A stretch of DNA of 64,000 nucleotides. It comes from Cryptomeria japonica (lineage: Eukaryota; Streptophyta; Pinopsida; Cupressales; Cupressaceae). This document shows, piece after piece, positions 43,321-55,500 of the stretch. The DNA is taken from positions 22,258,260-22,322,259 of the forward strand of contig NC_081409.1 in the NCBI RefSeq assembly GCF_030272615.1, given 5' to 3'. Within the stretch, counting starts at the first letter, position 1. The number at the start of each line of letters is the position of its first letter. Both the position numbers and the translations under genes were made by a program. The notes under the pieces were generated by a model, which was not told the origin of the DNA, did not search any database, and was given only the letters and a program-made list of their open reading frames with translations.

Positions 43321-46300
43321 GAATCCAGTTTATCTGAAATAGCATCATCTTCTAAACCAGTAGAGAAATTAATGATTTCATCTAAACCTATGGAAGTTGT
43401 AAAGGTGGAACAAATTATGTCTTATAATGCTTTATCACGGGTTCCTAGTGGTGTCATAGTGAAAGGAGATTTATCCAGCTACATTGATTGCAAGATTGAG
43501 GATTTAGGATCTTTGTCGATATATTCTTAGTTGAAATCCCTTTGTGATGAAAACGGAAAGATTCAACCTGAATATCTTAGGGTTTATGAGAAAGGTTTTC
43601 ATAATGCAGCATACTTTCTTGAAGATTTTGAAGAGGAACATATCCAAATTATTATGAGCCGTGTTCATGGGGAAAACACGTATTTAGAAAGGACTCATAC
43701 TATAACCAAGGAAGCTATTCAAGTTGTAATTGGTTTTTACTTAATTGGTGAAGTACCTAAGATGAGGTGTATTTCAAAAGAGATAGTAAACACTCTAATC
43801 GGATCAACCTCTAATGGACATTCTTTTTCTATCAATAACATCAAGGACCCAATGGTAAGTTGGCAGATATGGTTATAGGCTACTGGGTATTCTATTCTAG
43901 TAGATTGAATAGTGTTCCATCTGCAGCAATGTACACTGTTTACAAATTATAGCTGAAAATGCTAATTATGACCTATGTGAGGCCATAAGGAGCCAATTAT
44001 TATTGAATCTTCAGTCTATCAAGAAGGAAAACAATCAAAAGTTTAAATTTGGACAGTTGTTGACCGGTCTATTCTTTTATTTCCAGAATTTCCTACCAGG
44101 AATTGGTAATCTTGAATGGTCTAAGGATCTATGGGTATTTTCCCAGATTAAGAACAATATCAAGGTTGTGAAAAACACCTTCTTTGCTGCAATGAATAAA
44201 TACTTCAATGAATTTAAGAAGAAAATGAGTATGAGCATAAGATTTCTAGAGGATGTGGTAAAACACTTTGCTAAGGACACTCTAATCGGATCAACCTCTG
44301 ATGGACATTCTTTTTCTATCAATAACATCAAGGACCCAATGGTAAGTTGGCAGATATGGTTATAGGCTACTGGGTATTCTATTCTAGTAGATTGAATAGT
44401 GTTCCATCTACAGCAGTGCACACTGTTTACAAATTATAGCTGAAAATGCTAATTATGACCTATGTGAGGCCATAAGGAGCCAATTATTATTGAATCTTCA
44501 GTCTATCAAGAAGGAAAACAATCAAAAGTTTAAATTTGGACAGTTGTTGACCGGTCTATTCTTTTATTTCCAGAATTTCCTACCAGGAATTGGTAATCTT
44601 GAATGGTTTAAGGATCTACGGGTATTTGCCTAGATTAAGAACAATATCAAGGTTGTGAAAAACACCTTCTTTGCTGCAATGAATAAATACTTCAGTGAAT
44701 TTAAGAAGAAAATGAGTATGAGAGTAAGATTTCTAGAGGATGTGGTAAAACACTTTGCTAAGGACATTATTTTTACAGTTACCACTAATTTTTGTTTGAT
44801 GGAGACTATTGAGTCTAGAGAAGAAGAAATGGAAGACATGAGCTATGAAGTCAACTATGACTTATTGATCGGTTATGCCAATAACCTATTGGCATCTCCA
44901 AAGGATAAAAAGAAGGCAAAATTGGATACAATTGGAGTTCAAACTACAACAGCTGAAACCAATATTGTTCCATCCATAAGTGGTAAAGGTAAGAAGAAGA
45001 AGGCTGAGCAAGCACCTTTAGTAATAAAAAAGTACAAGAGTGACACGAAGTGTCCAAACCAAAAAGGAACAGGTACCTAAAGTATATGCAAAGAAGGAGA
45101 CTACATCAAATAAAAGAGGTTAGAAATTAATTCTCCAAGCAGAATCTGAAGGTACTGATACTGAGGAGGAGCCCAATAAAATGAAAGCAATCGGTAAAAT
45201 AGCCAAACAAGTGAAGGAAGTGCCAAAGGCAACTATGCCTATTGATGTCTTAACTGACAAGCCTGAGACTCACTTTGAGAGAACAATCAATACATTAGGA
45301 AGAAATAGATTTGATAATGTCAAAGATCATTTTGATTTGTTCAATGAAGATGAAAAGGAACAAATTATTCAACATGTAATCAATTATTTGTGTCATTATA
45401 ATAGATTACCTCATGATCTTGAAAAGGATATCTCTAATTCCTTATGTACTATTCTTTTGAATAAATGGAAGGAAGCAATAAAGAAAGAAAAATAAATTAT
45501 AGATGATGTATTTGTACAATATTTTTCTGAGTTGTCAAAGGATGAGCTGAATGAATTGGTTGATAAGTACAAAGTTCATTTTGCGTACAAAACAAGAAGA
45601 TTGAAGTTGATTAGTGGAAAGGTACAACCTATTGAGACTGAGACTCATCAGATTGCTCGTAATATCCAACAAATGGAAGAACTTATACATTCCTCTAAGG
45701 ATGAGCAAGATACTGTTGATCGACCTGAAATGGATGAGGAAGAAATTGTGCAAGCTGATGTTGTCTATCCTGTCAAGAAGAAGGATGACACTATTGTCCA
45801 ATGAGTCATACTTGTTGATGATATTCAGGATATAATTGATCTATCTAGAAACATTATTGTACTAGATATGAAGCCACCTGAAATCACTGACTCTCAGGTT
45901 ACTTCAGTTGAGAAACCAACAACTCAACCAAGAGTGGATATTCCACCAGTCAAGGAACCACTAGTGAAACCCCATCTCCCACCAGTTTCACAGGACATTC
46001 AAAAGGAATCTGATGAAAAATTTGATACAGAGTTTTTTGAACAAGAAACAAAGAAAGGACAAGAGAAAGAAGAGATTGTTAAGGTAATATCTTCTGAACT
46101 GGTAAAAACATTAGTCATACAACAGATTGATGAAGATGATGAAGACTCATTAGGCATCTTCGGGCCTATAATTGTTGATAACATGAGTGCATCTGAAATG
46201 ATGAAGATTGCAACTGTCATGCAATCTAGGGCACACAAGAAGAGACTTAAATAACAAAGAATGGAAGCATAAACCATTCAAAATGCTGTGGATATTCTGA

Positions 46301-46987
46301 CAAGTCTACTATCAGAAAACTGCTATAGGGAATTTGACAACACCTATTAGAAAACTTGGTCAATTGGTTGCTAATGCACCTGACCAGATTAAGCCCCTAG
46401 AAGGAGTAGCACAAACTTATGCTGAGAAGAGTTACAGGAAGCAATGTGGAGAGCAACTTATGGAAGAGATTGATTTAGGAAAAATTGCTCTATCTCTTAA
46501 TAAATATTTATTAAGAAAATCTATTGAAAGAGGAGGAAAATATCTTGCATCTAGTTCTAATGTTTCAATCTTTTATTCTAATATCAATAATAGGTGAACT
46601 AAAACAGAGAAAGAGCTAGAGAAGATATGCAATGCATATGTACCACTTCAAGATTCTATTTTTTCTTTTAGAAAATCTGTGGATGATTTGAAAAATAGGT
46701 GAGATACCTATGATCTTGAAAAAGCAAAAAGACTCCGGTCACTAAAGGAATTGAAGAGTCTCCTCATATCCCAAGTGGACATACTACAAAGAGCCTACAA
46801 GAATGCAGAAGCTATTTTGGCTACTCCAGAAACATGTATACTTGATTCAATGGAAGAGTTCCATACTCAGATTATGTCTACACTTGAGTTCATTGAGACC
46901 TTGCTGGAGACATGGGAACATGCTTTATCTCAGTTGAAGAGGAATTTTAATGCTATTTTTATGAGCCTAGCAATGCATGAATCTTGA
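43321..46987 (+). pseudogene. ORF2: large unknown protein (plus copy, decayed)
   Basis: Homologous to the better-kept copy at 52570-55911. Shared blocks: YIDCKIEDLGSL, then an in-frame TAG (43528), FHNA.YFLEDF, SRVHG, GSTS(N/D)G, FKFGQLLTGLFFYFQ, NKYF.EFKKKMS, GYANNLLASPKDKK and FNEDEKEQIIQHVINYL. It carries several frameshifts and a 487-bp tandem duplication (43793-44766). The first ATG in frame is uncertain; 43417 lies just before the conserved YNALSRVPSG. The C-terminal part (46334-46987) is helical and charged and ends at TGA 46985. I recognise no known domain, no transmembrane segment and no enzyme motif. Confidence 0.8.
43793..44766. repeat. 487-bp tandem duplication inside ORF2
   Basis: 43793-44279 and 44280-44766 are near-identical; each runs from CTCTAATCGGATCAACCTC to CACTTTGCTAAGGACA. 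487 is not a multiple of three plus zero (it leaves one base), so the second copy is out of frame with the first. Confidence 0.92.
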
Positions 46988-47034
46988 TTTAGTTTTTCAA
47001 TTTTTTTGTATATGTAAAATATTTTGATACAATT

Positions 47035-47052
47035 TATATATATATATATATG
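47035..47052. repeat. TA dinucleotide microsatellite
   Basis: About eight TA units in the 3' non-coding region. The minus copy has a TA run at the same relative place (52508-52520). Confidence 0.8.
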
Positions 47053-47080
47053 TATTTTGTTTTTCAATTTGGCATTGTTG

Positions 47081-47244
47081 TCAAAGGGGGAGTAGAAATA
47101 TGCATGTGTGTTGTGAAAATTTTGTATGATGTATGTAGTAAGGGGGAGTATATGTATATGTGTATAAATTTTTTTTGTAAGCACACTTAGAGGTATTACT
47201 GTAAATTTTTTCTAAGTGTTGCTATCAATGCCAAAGGGGGAGAT
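47081..47244 (+). promoter_or_regulatory. Multiple polypurine tracts before the 3' LTR (plus copy)
   Basis: TCAAAGGGGGAG at 47081, TAAGGGGGAG at 47140 and CCAAAGGGGGAGAT at 47231-47244, the last abutting the LTR. Confidence 0.8.
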
Positions 47245-48335
47245 TGTTGGCTTGATGATGATTGTAATGAATAACTTCATTATATGTTGTCATTGATGAA
47301 ACACATACACACACATATGTTCATATTGTCTACTGGTGTGAATTCAAAGTTTTTTATACTACAACCGGTATACTAGAGGTTTATATCTAACTGGTACATG
47401 GTGACAACCGGTATGTACATAGAGATAACCGGTGGATATACATAACTTGGCTTCAACTTGAAGATCCAACGAAGATTATCACAGGAGCATCAAAGGATAA
47501 ATAGTTTATATGTTTAACTCCAACCGGTATTGTTGTGCCAACCAGTATTCATTGGTTATGTGATGCATTATCACTAGTCGTGATGAGTTATCCTTACCGA
47601 CAATTTTTTGTGATGAGTTATGATTGTTTGACCAGATACACTGCTCCTAGGAAATTGGGATATGATTTCTAGAGGCCGAGATGAAATTTAAATGTCTATA
47701 TATTGACATCACAATGAATGATCTTGTATGAGTGAGAGATATGTTATGTGCGAAGGCAAAAGTGTTAAGTTGAAAAGTATGTTGGTAAAGAAGTATTGAG
47801 TGTGCAAAAGAGGATCTAACAAGCAAGTTGTGCTACTACTAGATCACACCACCTGTTATTTTCTAATCACTGCAACAGTCAATTCCCCTAACTGAGTAAA
47901 CTCTAACAAGCTTCATTGTACAAATCCTCTAACTAGGTGATCATTAGTTTGAATTCAGAAATCCTCTACCGAGGTTACTCCTTACAGGGTACTACCTTTT
48001 ATAGGGTATATATTTTAACTAAGCTTTGGGATCTTTAACAAGGTTCACTCCTAGCAGAGCACTTTGTAGATCTTAACCGATTAATTATCAATTATTGCAT
48101 ATAGTTAACTTGTGAGTCCCATCTCATCGTGATTTTTACCTATTTGGTTTTCCACATATAAACCCTTGTGTTATGGTGGATGTTTTACTTATTGTGGATG
48201 TTGTTATATCATTTTGTATTGCATGCATATTGTTTAACAAACTTGTTAACTATATGTACCAGTCAGTGTTTAAAGTAGTACTATTTTTGGTGTCACTGAT
48301 TCACCTCCCCCTCTCAGTGCTTTACAAGTCCATCA
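47245..48335 (+). repeat. 3' LTR of the plus non-autonomous element
   Basis: Starts TGTTGGCTTGATG, ends AGTCCATCA; target duplication TAGAT follows. Differs from the 5' LTR by several percent, far more than the two copies of the 494-bp duplication differ from each other. Confidence 0.95.
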
Positions 48336-48624
48336 TAGATCCCATCATGAACCTCTTTTAAAGTTTTTTGTGCTTCTTTAGATTTTAGACAACAAAGCAA
48401 GGTACCATCTAATATTTTCTTGTACAAAGTATCATCAATATTTATATGTCTTGATTCCTGATGTATAATAGTCTTTCATTGATTGTGTGAAAGATCAAGA
48501 GATATATATTGGTCATGTAGATATTCATATAATTCTTTTTACCATGGCGATTCGAGTCCTAATATCATGCATACATACTTAGAAGATGGGATTTTGTATG
48601 CTGGTACCATTAATTATTCTACTA
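48336..48624 (-). pseudogene. Ty3/gypsy pol fragment upstream of the integrase zinc motif (minus strand)
   Basis: Minus strand reads YISLDLSHNQ, then HINIDDTLYKKILDGTLLCCLKSKEAQ and KTLKEVHDGIY, the segment that precedes the integrase HHCC motif in gypsy elements. It joins 39639 leftwards (GAHSSSLALAKK) when the element at 39640-48335 is removed. Its right side is cut by the LTR starting at 48627. Confidence 0.8.
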
Positions 48625-48626
48625 TG

Positions 48627-49735
48627 TGTAATACCCTAAAAATGGTCATCTAAACCATGAACCCCTAATCTCGACAACATCACCAAGGTCCTAACCAAAG
48701 GCAATTAAATAAATCTTGAGCACATAATTAATTTCTAAAATCATCAATGTCACATGGCAAATTAATCACTCAATATTAATTAAATATTTATTTAATTAAT
48801 TAAATCATTCCAAGTAAATCATTTTAAATAATTATCTTATTTATTTTAATTAAATATCTTTTGCATATTTAATTAAATAAATCAATTTGCCATTAAATCA
48901 TCAAAAAGAGGAATTAATTTAATTAAATAAATTAATTTGTCATAAATCTTCAAAAAAGGGAACAAATCAAGAAAGAGGAATTGGAAATTATGAGAACAAA
49001 TCTTCAAAAAAAGGAAATAAATAAAAAAAGGAATTAATTGACAAAAAAAGAATTAAAATTTGAGAAAAGAAATCAATTGGAGATTATCTGGAAAAAAAAA
49101 CAAATTAAAAATTGATAGATAATCTCAAAGAAAGCAATTAAAACAATTAAATATTAAAATTGAATGAAATAGAGAATAAATAAGTTTTTTCTTGATTTTA
49201 TCTTAATTTTAGTTCAATTTCCTTTAAAACCGAGAAAAGCATCCAATCACATCAATTCCCCTAGATTGTGCTTCCTCTTGGAAAATCTTGACCGCTCATC
49301 ATCATTTGATCTCAGCTGTTGGTTTCTTTTTGAATTTTCTATAAATTCAGGCTCTCATCTCTCATTCAAAAGAAGAGGCTGGAGAATATATTGTTATTAT
49401 GCTATTTTTGCTCTAGGTTCATTAAGAATATTGCATACATATTGTTTAAATCATTTATCTCATTTATTGCTTAAATCTTGTTAGATTAATCTTGCATCCA
49501 TCTAGCTTAATATCATGCTCATATAGATTAAATCCTTCGTCTTGGTGTAGTCTAGTCACTGGATTGCTTATACAAATCTGAGAGCAATCTTATACTCGCA
49601 TCTTTTAGAAGGCAATGGGTCGATTTGTTATGGTTTTTATATTTATATTTATATCTGTCTAACCATGCATGTAATGACTTGATTGAAGTGTTGTGTATTC
49701 CAGATACAGATCCAGGTCCACTTTTCACACACACA
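48627..49735 (+). repeat. 5' LTR of the second Tat/Ogre-like element
   Basis: Bounded by TGTAATACCC and CACACACA next to the primer-binding site. The first 550 bases are very AT-rich, with repeated TTAATTAAAT-type words and AAAAAGGAATTAATT. TCTATAAATTCAGG at about 49339 is the best TATA-box candidate. Confidence 0.75.
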
Positions 49736-49739
49736 TTTT

Positions 49740-49756
49740 TGGCGCCCACCGTGGGG
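49740..49756 (+). promoter_or_regulatory. Primer-binding site of the second Tat/Ogre-like element
   Basis: TGGCGCCCACCGTGGGG, four T after the LTR end. Confidence 0.85.
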
Positions 49757-51076
49757 TAGAAAACTACTTTTTCGGCCTCAAAATCATTCATTTTATCTTG
49801 CAGGTTTCATCTGTATAGTCTCTACGAAATATCGTACGAGCAGTTTCACTACATCATACGACATTATATTGAAGCCTGCGGTTTATTGTACGACACAATA
49901 TTATATCCTGTTAAATTTCATACGAATCAGAATATGGAATCGTACGACACACTGTTTCTATTATCTTCTGTCGTTCTTTATTGATTTCTAACTCGTACGA
50001 CATACTGCTTATGATGTCTTCTATCATTCTTTATTGATTGTTGACTCGTATGATAAAAGTTTTCTATCGTTCTATTTTATGAGGATTGTCATACGATTCT
50101 ATTTTTTGATAGATTAAAAACAAATTACTTTTTAGGGTTTTTGCTTGAATTAAATTTTGATTATGCTAACGCTGACCCTGAATTGTCTTTTGTCTGCCTG
50201 AGATTTTCACAGCCTAACCAGTTTCTTATAGGACGCTTGTCAAAGAATTTATCCATCAAACATATGCCTGTCAAAGAATAAAAACAACATGACTACTAAT
50301 ACATTGTTTTTGCAGGTTGCCTAAAAGAGAAATCAATCAAACATCATGTATTCTTTAATTTTTTTAGGCACCTAACTTTCTATCTGGGTAATGAACAAAT
50401 CTATCTTTTGTGCTTTTTTGGAAAATTCTGAGAGGTAGGAGAGTATGCTCTTGTCTTTCTAAGACAATAATAAATCTAGACCCTGGAGGCTTTTTCTTTG
50501 TTTGTGATTTGTACATCTTTAGCAGGCCTGCCCTCCCGAGGGGTTGAAAAACTCTTAAAGCTGTTATGGCCGGTGTGAGGGGAACGACCTAAGTGGGAAC
50601 AAATAAATGCCAAGTACTCCAACTCACTATAAAATAAACATGATTTGATGAAAATCAAGTCAACAACAGTGCTCGGGAATAGCTCTCCTCAGTACCTTCG
50701 AGCATATTAAACCTTGGTTTTTAGGGCTAGGAGACCTCTTAATTGAGTTTATACCTCGATGCACTGAATGAAACCCTTACTAGATCCAATTAAAATTAGA
50801 AGCTACCCGATTCACCTCCAAAAGGTTGATAATCTTTGTGCAAGAGAGATAGTAACTCTCCCAAGACACTTGCCATATCGTGCCCCTATTAGCGTTTGGA
50901 GTCGGCTAATATGGTGTTGAGAATCCATTGCATGAGACTCAGTGGCCGTATTCTGATTAGCTATTGGGTGTGTATCTAAGTCAGCAAGCAAAGGTTTTCT
51001 TCTCTAAGCCAACTTCCATAGGGTTTGCATGATGTGATTGGAGTTATTATTCATACTGCGTGTTTTCTGTGTTTTT
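49757..51076 (+). other. Leader of the second Tat/Ogre-like element, first part
   Basis: No gene. Between 49835 and 50100 it carries about seven copies of a (T/A)CGTACGA-like word; the same words recur at 59060-59260 after the nested insertion. A GC-richer stretch at 50460-50950 shows nothing I recognise. Confidence 0.6.
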
Positions 51077-52188
51077 TGATGAATACTAAGAGGGGGGGTG
51101 AATTAGTATGCCAAAAATATCTACACTAAAACACTTACACAGTCTAACAGTCAAACCCGTTACCACACATGCAAACCAAAATATGAATAAAACATTCACC
51201 CACAAAAGCAATACAACCATACAACCATAACACAAGATATTTGATGTGGAAACCCAACTGGGAAAAACCATGGTGAGATGGAACTCACAAGTCACTATCT
51301 GCAGAATAGAAACCAGACTGGTTAAGGTCAGACTTGTTAAGGTCTTACAATGTTCTTCACCAAAATAGATCCTATTAGGAAACTCAATCTCTATTAGGAG
51401 ATACGTCTGATTAAAGACTACCTTGTTAGAGGATTTTACAAAGGCTTTGAGGCCTACCTGGTTAAGGGCTACAGACTTGTCAAAGATGTGAGTAATCAAC
51501 AAGTATTTGATCTATCTAATAGCACAAATTGCTTGGTTAGATCCAATATTGCTCACAACTAATGCATTCTAGCATTACTTCAGTCTTCTCTCTCTCTCTC
51601 ACAGTTACAACTTGATCTTCTCAGATAAGATCGTTCTCAACTTCCACCTTAAACCCTAGCTCGACATTAACCCTTTCAGCAACAACTTAAAACCCTAGAC
51701 ATGATGTCCTTTTAAAGGAATCCGATTTCATGCTGGTCCAATAGGATTACATTACAATTTCCTAGGTTCAATGAATCTAGACATACTCAGTAACATGACA
51801 CAAGAAGCACCGTCAATGTGTCGGCACCATCAAACAATCCGTGGATTGGTAACTCATCACAAAATGCCGGTTGGTAACTCATCATAGAGTATTACCGGTT
51901 CATACAAAATACCAGTTGCTAGTTTGACAAAAATAAAGACTGGTAAGAATGTGTTGTGCTGCTTTTCTCCCTCGTACCGCTTGTGATCTACGAACCGCTT
52001 GGGGTCGACATGCCACTTCAGACCGGGAAACACATTCTACAAAATCACCACTAGTCTAAAGACTAGTATACAACATACCAGTTGGAACAAAAACCGGTTG
52101 AGCACAAGCTCATACATATAAAGGGGATCTCAATACAAGTATGTGTCCATCAATGACAATCACAACATAAACAACAAAAATGCCAACA
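51077..52188 (-). repeat. 3' LTR of the minus non-autonomous element
   Basis: 1112 bp. It lacks a segment of about 24 bp present in the other LTR near 57752-57775 and has other small indels. Contains a TC microsatellite near 51588 and ACCGGT words. Confidence 0.92.
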
Positions 52189-52470
52189 ATCTCCCCCTTT
52201 GGCATTGATGGCAACACTTAGGATAATAAAATTTTGACATCTAAGTGTTTTACAAAAAAAACTTGCCATTAACAAAATTGCTCCCCCTAAGCATATACAC
52301 TATCCCTTAATCAACACAATGTATAGAAATTTTGCATACAGAGCATGATCATCAGAGCATATAGCATACATCACATCATATATCAAAATTTCAAAATAGA
52401 TACTTCTCCCCCTGTGTTAGAAGATCAAAATTTTAAAACCAAAAACCATATATACTTCTCCCCCTTTGCC
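52189..52470 (-). promoter_or_regulatory. Multiple polypurine tracts before the 3' LTR (minus copy)
   Basis: On the minus strand: CCAAAGGGGGAGAT at 52189-52202, and further AGGGGGAG-type tracts at about 52281, 52404 and 52457. Same arrangement as in the Sirevirus-like element and the plus copy. Confidence 0.8.
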
Positions 52471-52569
52471 AACAATGACAAAGTATCGCTGAAAAACCCC
52501 GTTTCCATATATATATATATAAGTTTATGATAATAACGAATAATACTTGTCAAAAACCAATTTATAGTC

Positions 52570-55500
52570 CTACAAAAATTGTTTCATGGATAGGGACCAG
52601 GACTCAAGTAGGGAGGTTGCCACTTCCTTCTCTGTCTGCATCTGGGATACCTATTCCTCCATGGCATCTACTATGCTCAGTTCCTATGTGACTGTCAGGG
52701 CATCCAGGTTCAGATAACACTTCTGAAGAATTTGCAATCGTGGAAGTAATACCAGTTGAAGCTCCTACAAATCCCTAGACCGTGTACTGATCTCTTGCTC
52801 CATCTTGGCTGACTGGATTTGGAACCGGTGAATGGTTTGCCCATATGCTGCAAAGGAATCATAAGGAGTCTTGAATGTGCCCAAGTAGGATTGTAAGTCC
52901 GTTTGAAGCTATTTCTTCTTGGCTATAACATCATCACAGAATAGATGAGGTTGACAGATTTTGCTAAATAGCAAGTTACCCTCATTCAAGGCATTCCTTA
53001 TGTCCTTTTGATCTTTCAGCAGTTCAGTCCTAAGCTCATTCAACTTTTTCACTAGAGAAACATTAAGAGCCTTTTGGCGCTCTTTCTTTACATTGGCCTC
53101 TGCTGCTTCTTCCAGACTCTGCACCTGATCATACACTACAGTACATAGAAGTTTGAGTTGTGCTAGTGATGATTCAATGTCAGGAAGATTAGTACCAGGG
53201 ATTAAACCGGTAAGTGTGTCTACAACCGCCTGAATAATATCTTGTTCCCTTTTCCTGCAAATGCCTTCAAGGTGCTCTTGGGAAACCTTGATGCTCTGCA
53301 TAAGCTCAGACTCACTTGTAGATTGGAGGTCAATAGGACTCGAGATAGCAACCGGTTTGGCTTGGCTACTGGTTGCCTTAGGAGTCTCCATCTGTGTGCT
53401 CTTCATCGCTTCGATTGTGTTGTCTGCTTCTTCCTTCTTTTTCCTCTCCTTCTCTTCCTTCTCTTTCTCTTCTCTCTTTTTCTTCTCTTCCTCTTCCATC
53501 TTCTTCTTATCTTCTTCATTCTACTTCTGCTCTGCTTCTACCTTCTTCTTTGCTTCTTCTTCCTTCTTCTTCTGTGCTTCCTCTTCCTTCTTCTTTTGTT
53601 CTTCCTCTTCCTTCTTCTTCTTCTCTTCTGCTTCCTTCTTCTTCTTCTCTTCCTCTTCCTTCTTTTTCTTCTCCTCTTCTTCCTTCTTTCTCTTTTCTTC
53701 CTTATCCTCTTCTTCTTTCTTTTTCCTGTCATCTTCTTGCTTCTTCTTTTCTTCATCTTTTCGTTTCTCCTCTTCGTCTTTTCTCTTCTCTTCCTCTTTC
53801 TTCTGTTTCTCATCTTCATGCCTCTTCTTTTTCTCTTCCTGTTCCTTGGCCGCTTGCTATGTGTCCTCAACTTGTTCACCACTTTGATCGGCTTGTTGCC
53901 CCTGTCCTATTCCCTCAGAAGGTATGTCTTGAGTGACATCTTCTACATCCAGGGCATCGACATCGATGGTGTCGATTGGTTCTTCCACCAGGTTTCCTTC
54001 CTCATCAAAGACCTCATCTAGTTTGGAAATAACCGGTTCCTTTTCCGCTTGGAGGTTGGCCATTCATGCTTTGTGAGAGTTGATAGCATGAGCCATATGC
54101 TGATGTGTATCTTTTTCAACATCATCAAATCTCCCCTCCAACAACTAGAGTCTTCTTCTTCTTGTGAAGAAGAGACCTTTATTTTGATCCAGGGCATCAA
54201 ATAATTTTGAATTTGAGAGTTCGGGGAAGTATTGTGCAAAGACTTTCTCCCTAATCTCCTATTCCTTTTCAATGGCAATGTGCCATTTATTATCTAATGC
54301 TTTAAATAATGAATCCGGTGTCTGAGATTTAATCTCTGATGGTGACCGGTCATTTTTACATAAATAAAGAATGATTTCCTGTAGTACTTCATCTTTTTCC
54401 TCACTATTAAATTCATCATAATAGTCTACTAAATCATGAAGTAACTTTCTCCTAATATTTTTTACTGTTCTTTGACAATGTGTCAAAGGTTTGTATGAGG
54501 AGATGTCTATATTTACCAGTGTGGATGCTGCCGGTTCATTCTTCTTCATCTTCTTTATCTGTCTTGCCTTCTTTGGCTGTTCATCAGACTCAATTTCTTC
54601 GGAGTCCGGTTCATTTGCCTTAGTCTTCCTCTTTCTTTCGAAGACTTTTGCCAGTGTTACCTCTAGTTTCTTCTTTGCCGGTGACCACTTGGTCACTCTT
54701 GGAGTTGCAGTGGTAGCCGATGCTGATGCTGCAGGCACTGCCTTAGCTTTCTTAGCTGACGATTCCTTTCCCTTCTTCACTGATGGTTCTTCAATTGGTG
54801 CAATCCTCTCCAAGTAGGTTTCGGTCCTCTTAGCCTTTGGATCAAGAGGCGAGGCAATAAGGGTTGAGGCATACCCTTCCAGCATGTCAAACATAACTTC
54901 ATAGCCCATAGGCTCCACTTCCTCCATTCTAGGTTCAACAACCTCCATTAAACATTTTTCCACTTGAATAGTGAAACAAATGTCAACTTCATATTTCTTC
55001 ACTATTTCACCTGAGATTCTTACCCTCTGACTCATCTTTCTTCTGAACTCATCAAAATATTTGTTCAATACCTCAGGGTAGCCGGTTCCAATAAATTGTA
55101 CACTTTCCTTTATTTGCTTGGTTACCGGTTGGTCAAGGGACCACTGGACATCTCCTACACCCAAAAAGTAGCCTTGAAAATAAAAGAACAACCCTACCAG
55201 TAGTTGTCCAAACTTAAACCTCAGTGAGTTGTCCTGTTTGATTGCCTTAAGATTTAATAGGAGTTGCCTTTGTATACTGGTGCATAAGTTGAAAGATGCG
55301 TCCTCTTTTATCATTTGGTAAGTGGCATTTACCACTGCAGCAGATACAAAATTAATCCTGCTAGCTGAAAACATTCTGTATCCTATCACCATGCAGGCGT
55401 GTTTCACTAGATCATCCTTGATAGGATTGACTGTCATACCCCGTGAATCACTTGTTGAACCGGTGAGCTTGGTCATTTTCATTTTGCTCACTTTTCTCAG

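Larger units (their letters stand above)
39640..48335 (+). mobile_element. Two-ORF non-autonomous LTR element, plus copy
   Basis: LTRs 39640-40745 (1106 bp) and 47245-48335 (1091 bp), both from TGTTGGCTTGATG to AAGTCCATCA; target duplication TAGAT (39635-39639 and 48336-48340). Primer-binding site TTGGTATCAAAGCC, polypurine tract CCAAAGGGGGAGAT. Between them are only two coding regions, a zinc-knuckle protein (41302-42588) and a large unknown protein (43321-46987). No protease, integrase, reverse transcriptase or RNase H motif was found on either strand. Three tandem duplications (494, 265 and 487 bp) lengthen it. It is inserted in the integrase of a minus-strand gypsy element. Confidence 0.92.

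Noticed and set aside
49740-49756. tRNA gene fragment
   Set aside because: The match is to the complement of a tRNA 3' end only, which is what a primer-binding site is; no cloverleaf can be drawn.
51086-51502. 138-codon minus-strand frame, and similar frames at 57689-58052
   Set aside because: They lie inside the two LTRs of the minus two-ORF element and recur in both; LTR sequence, with no conserved protein.
53242-54021. Very long plus-strand frames rich in Leu, Phe and Ser (208-259 codons)
   Set aside because: They are antisense shadows of the Lys/Glu-rich part of ORF2, whose GAA/AAG codons read as TTC/CTT on the other strand.
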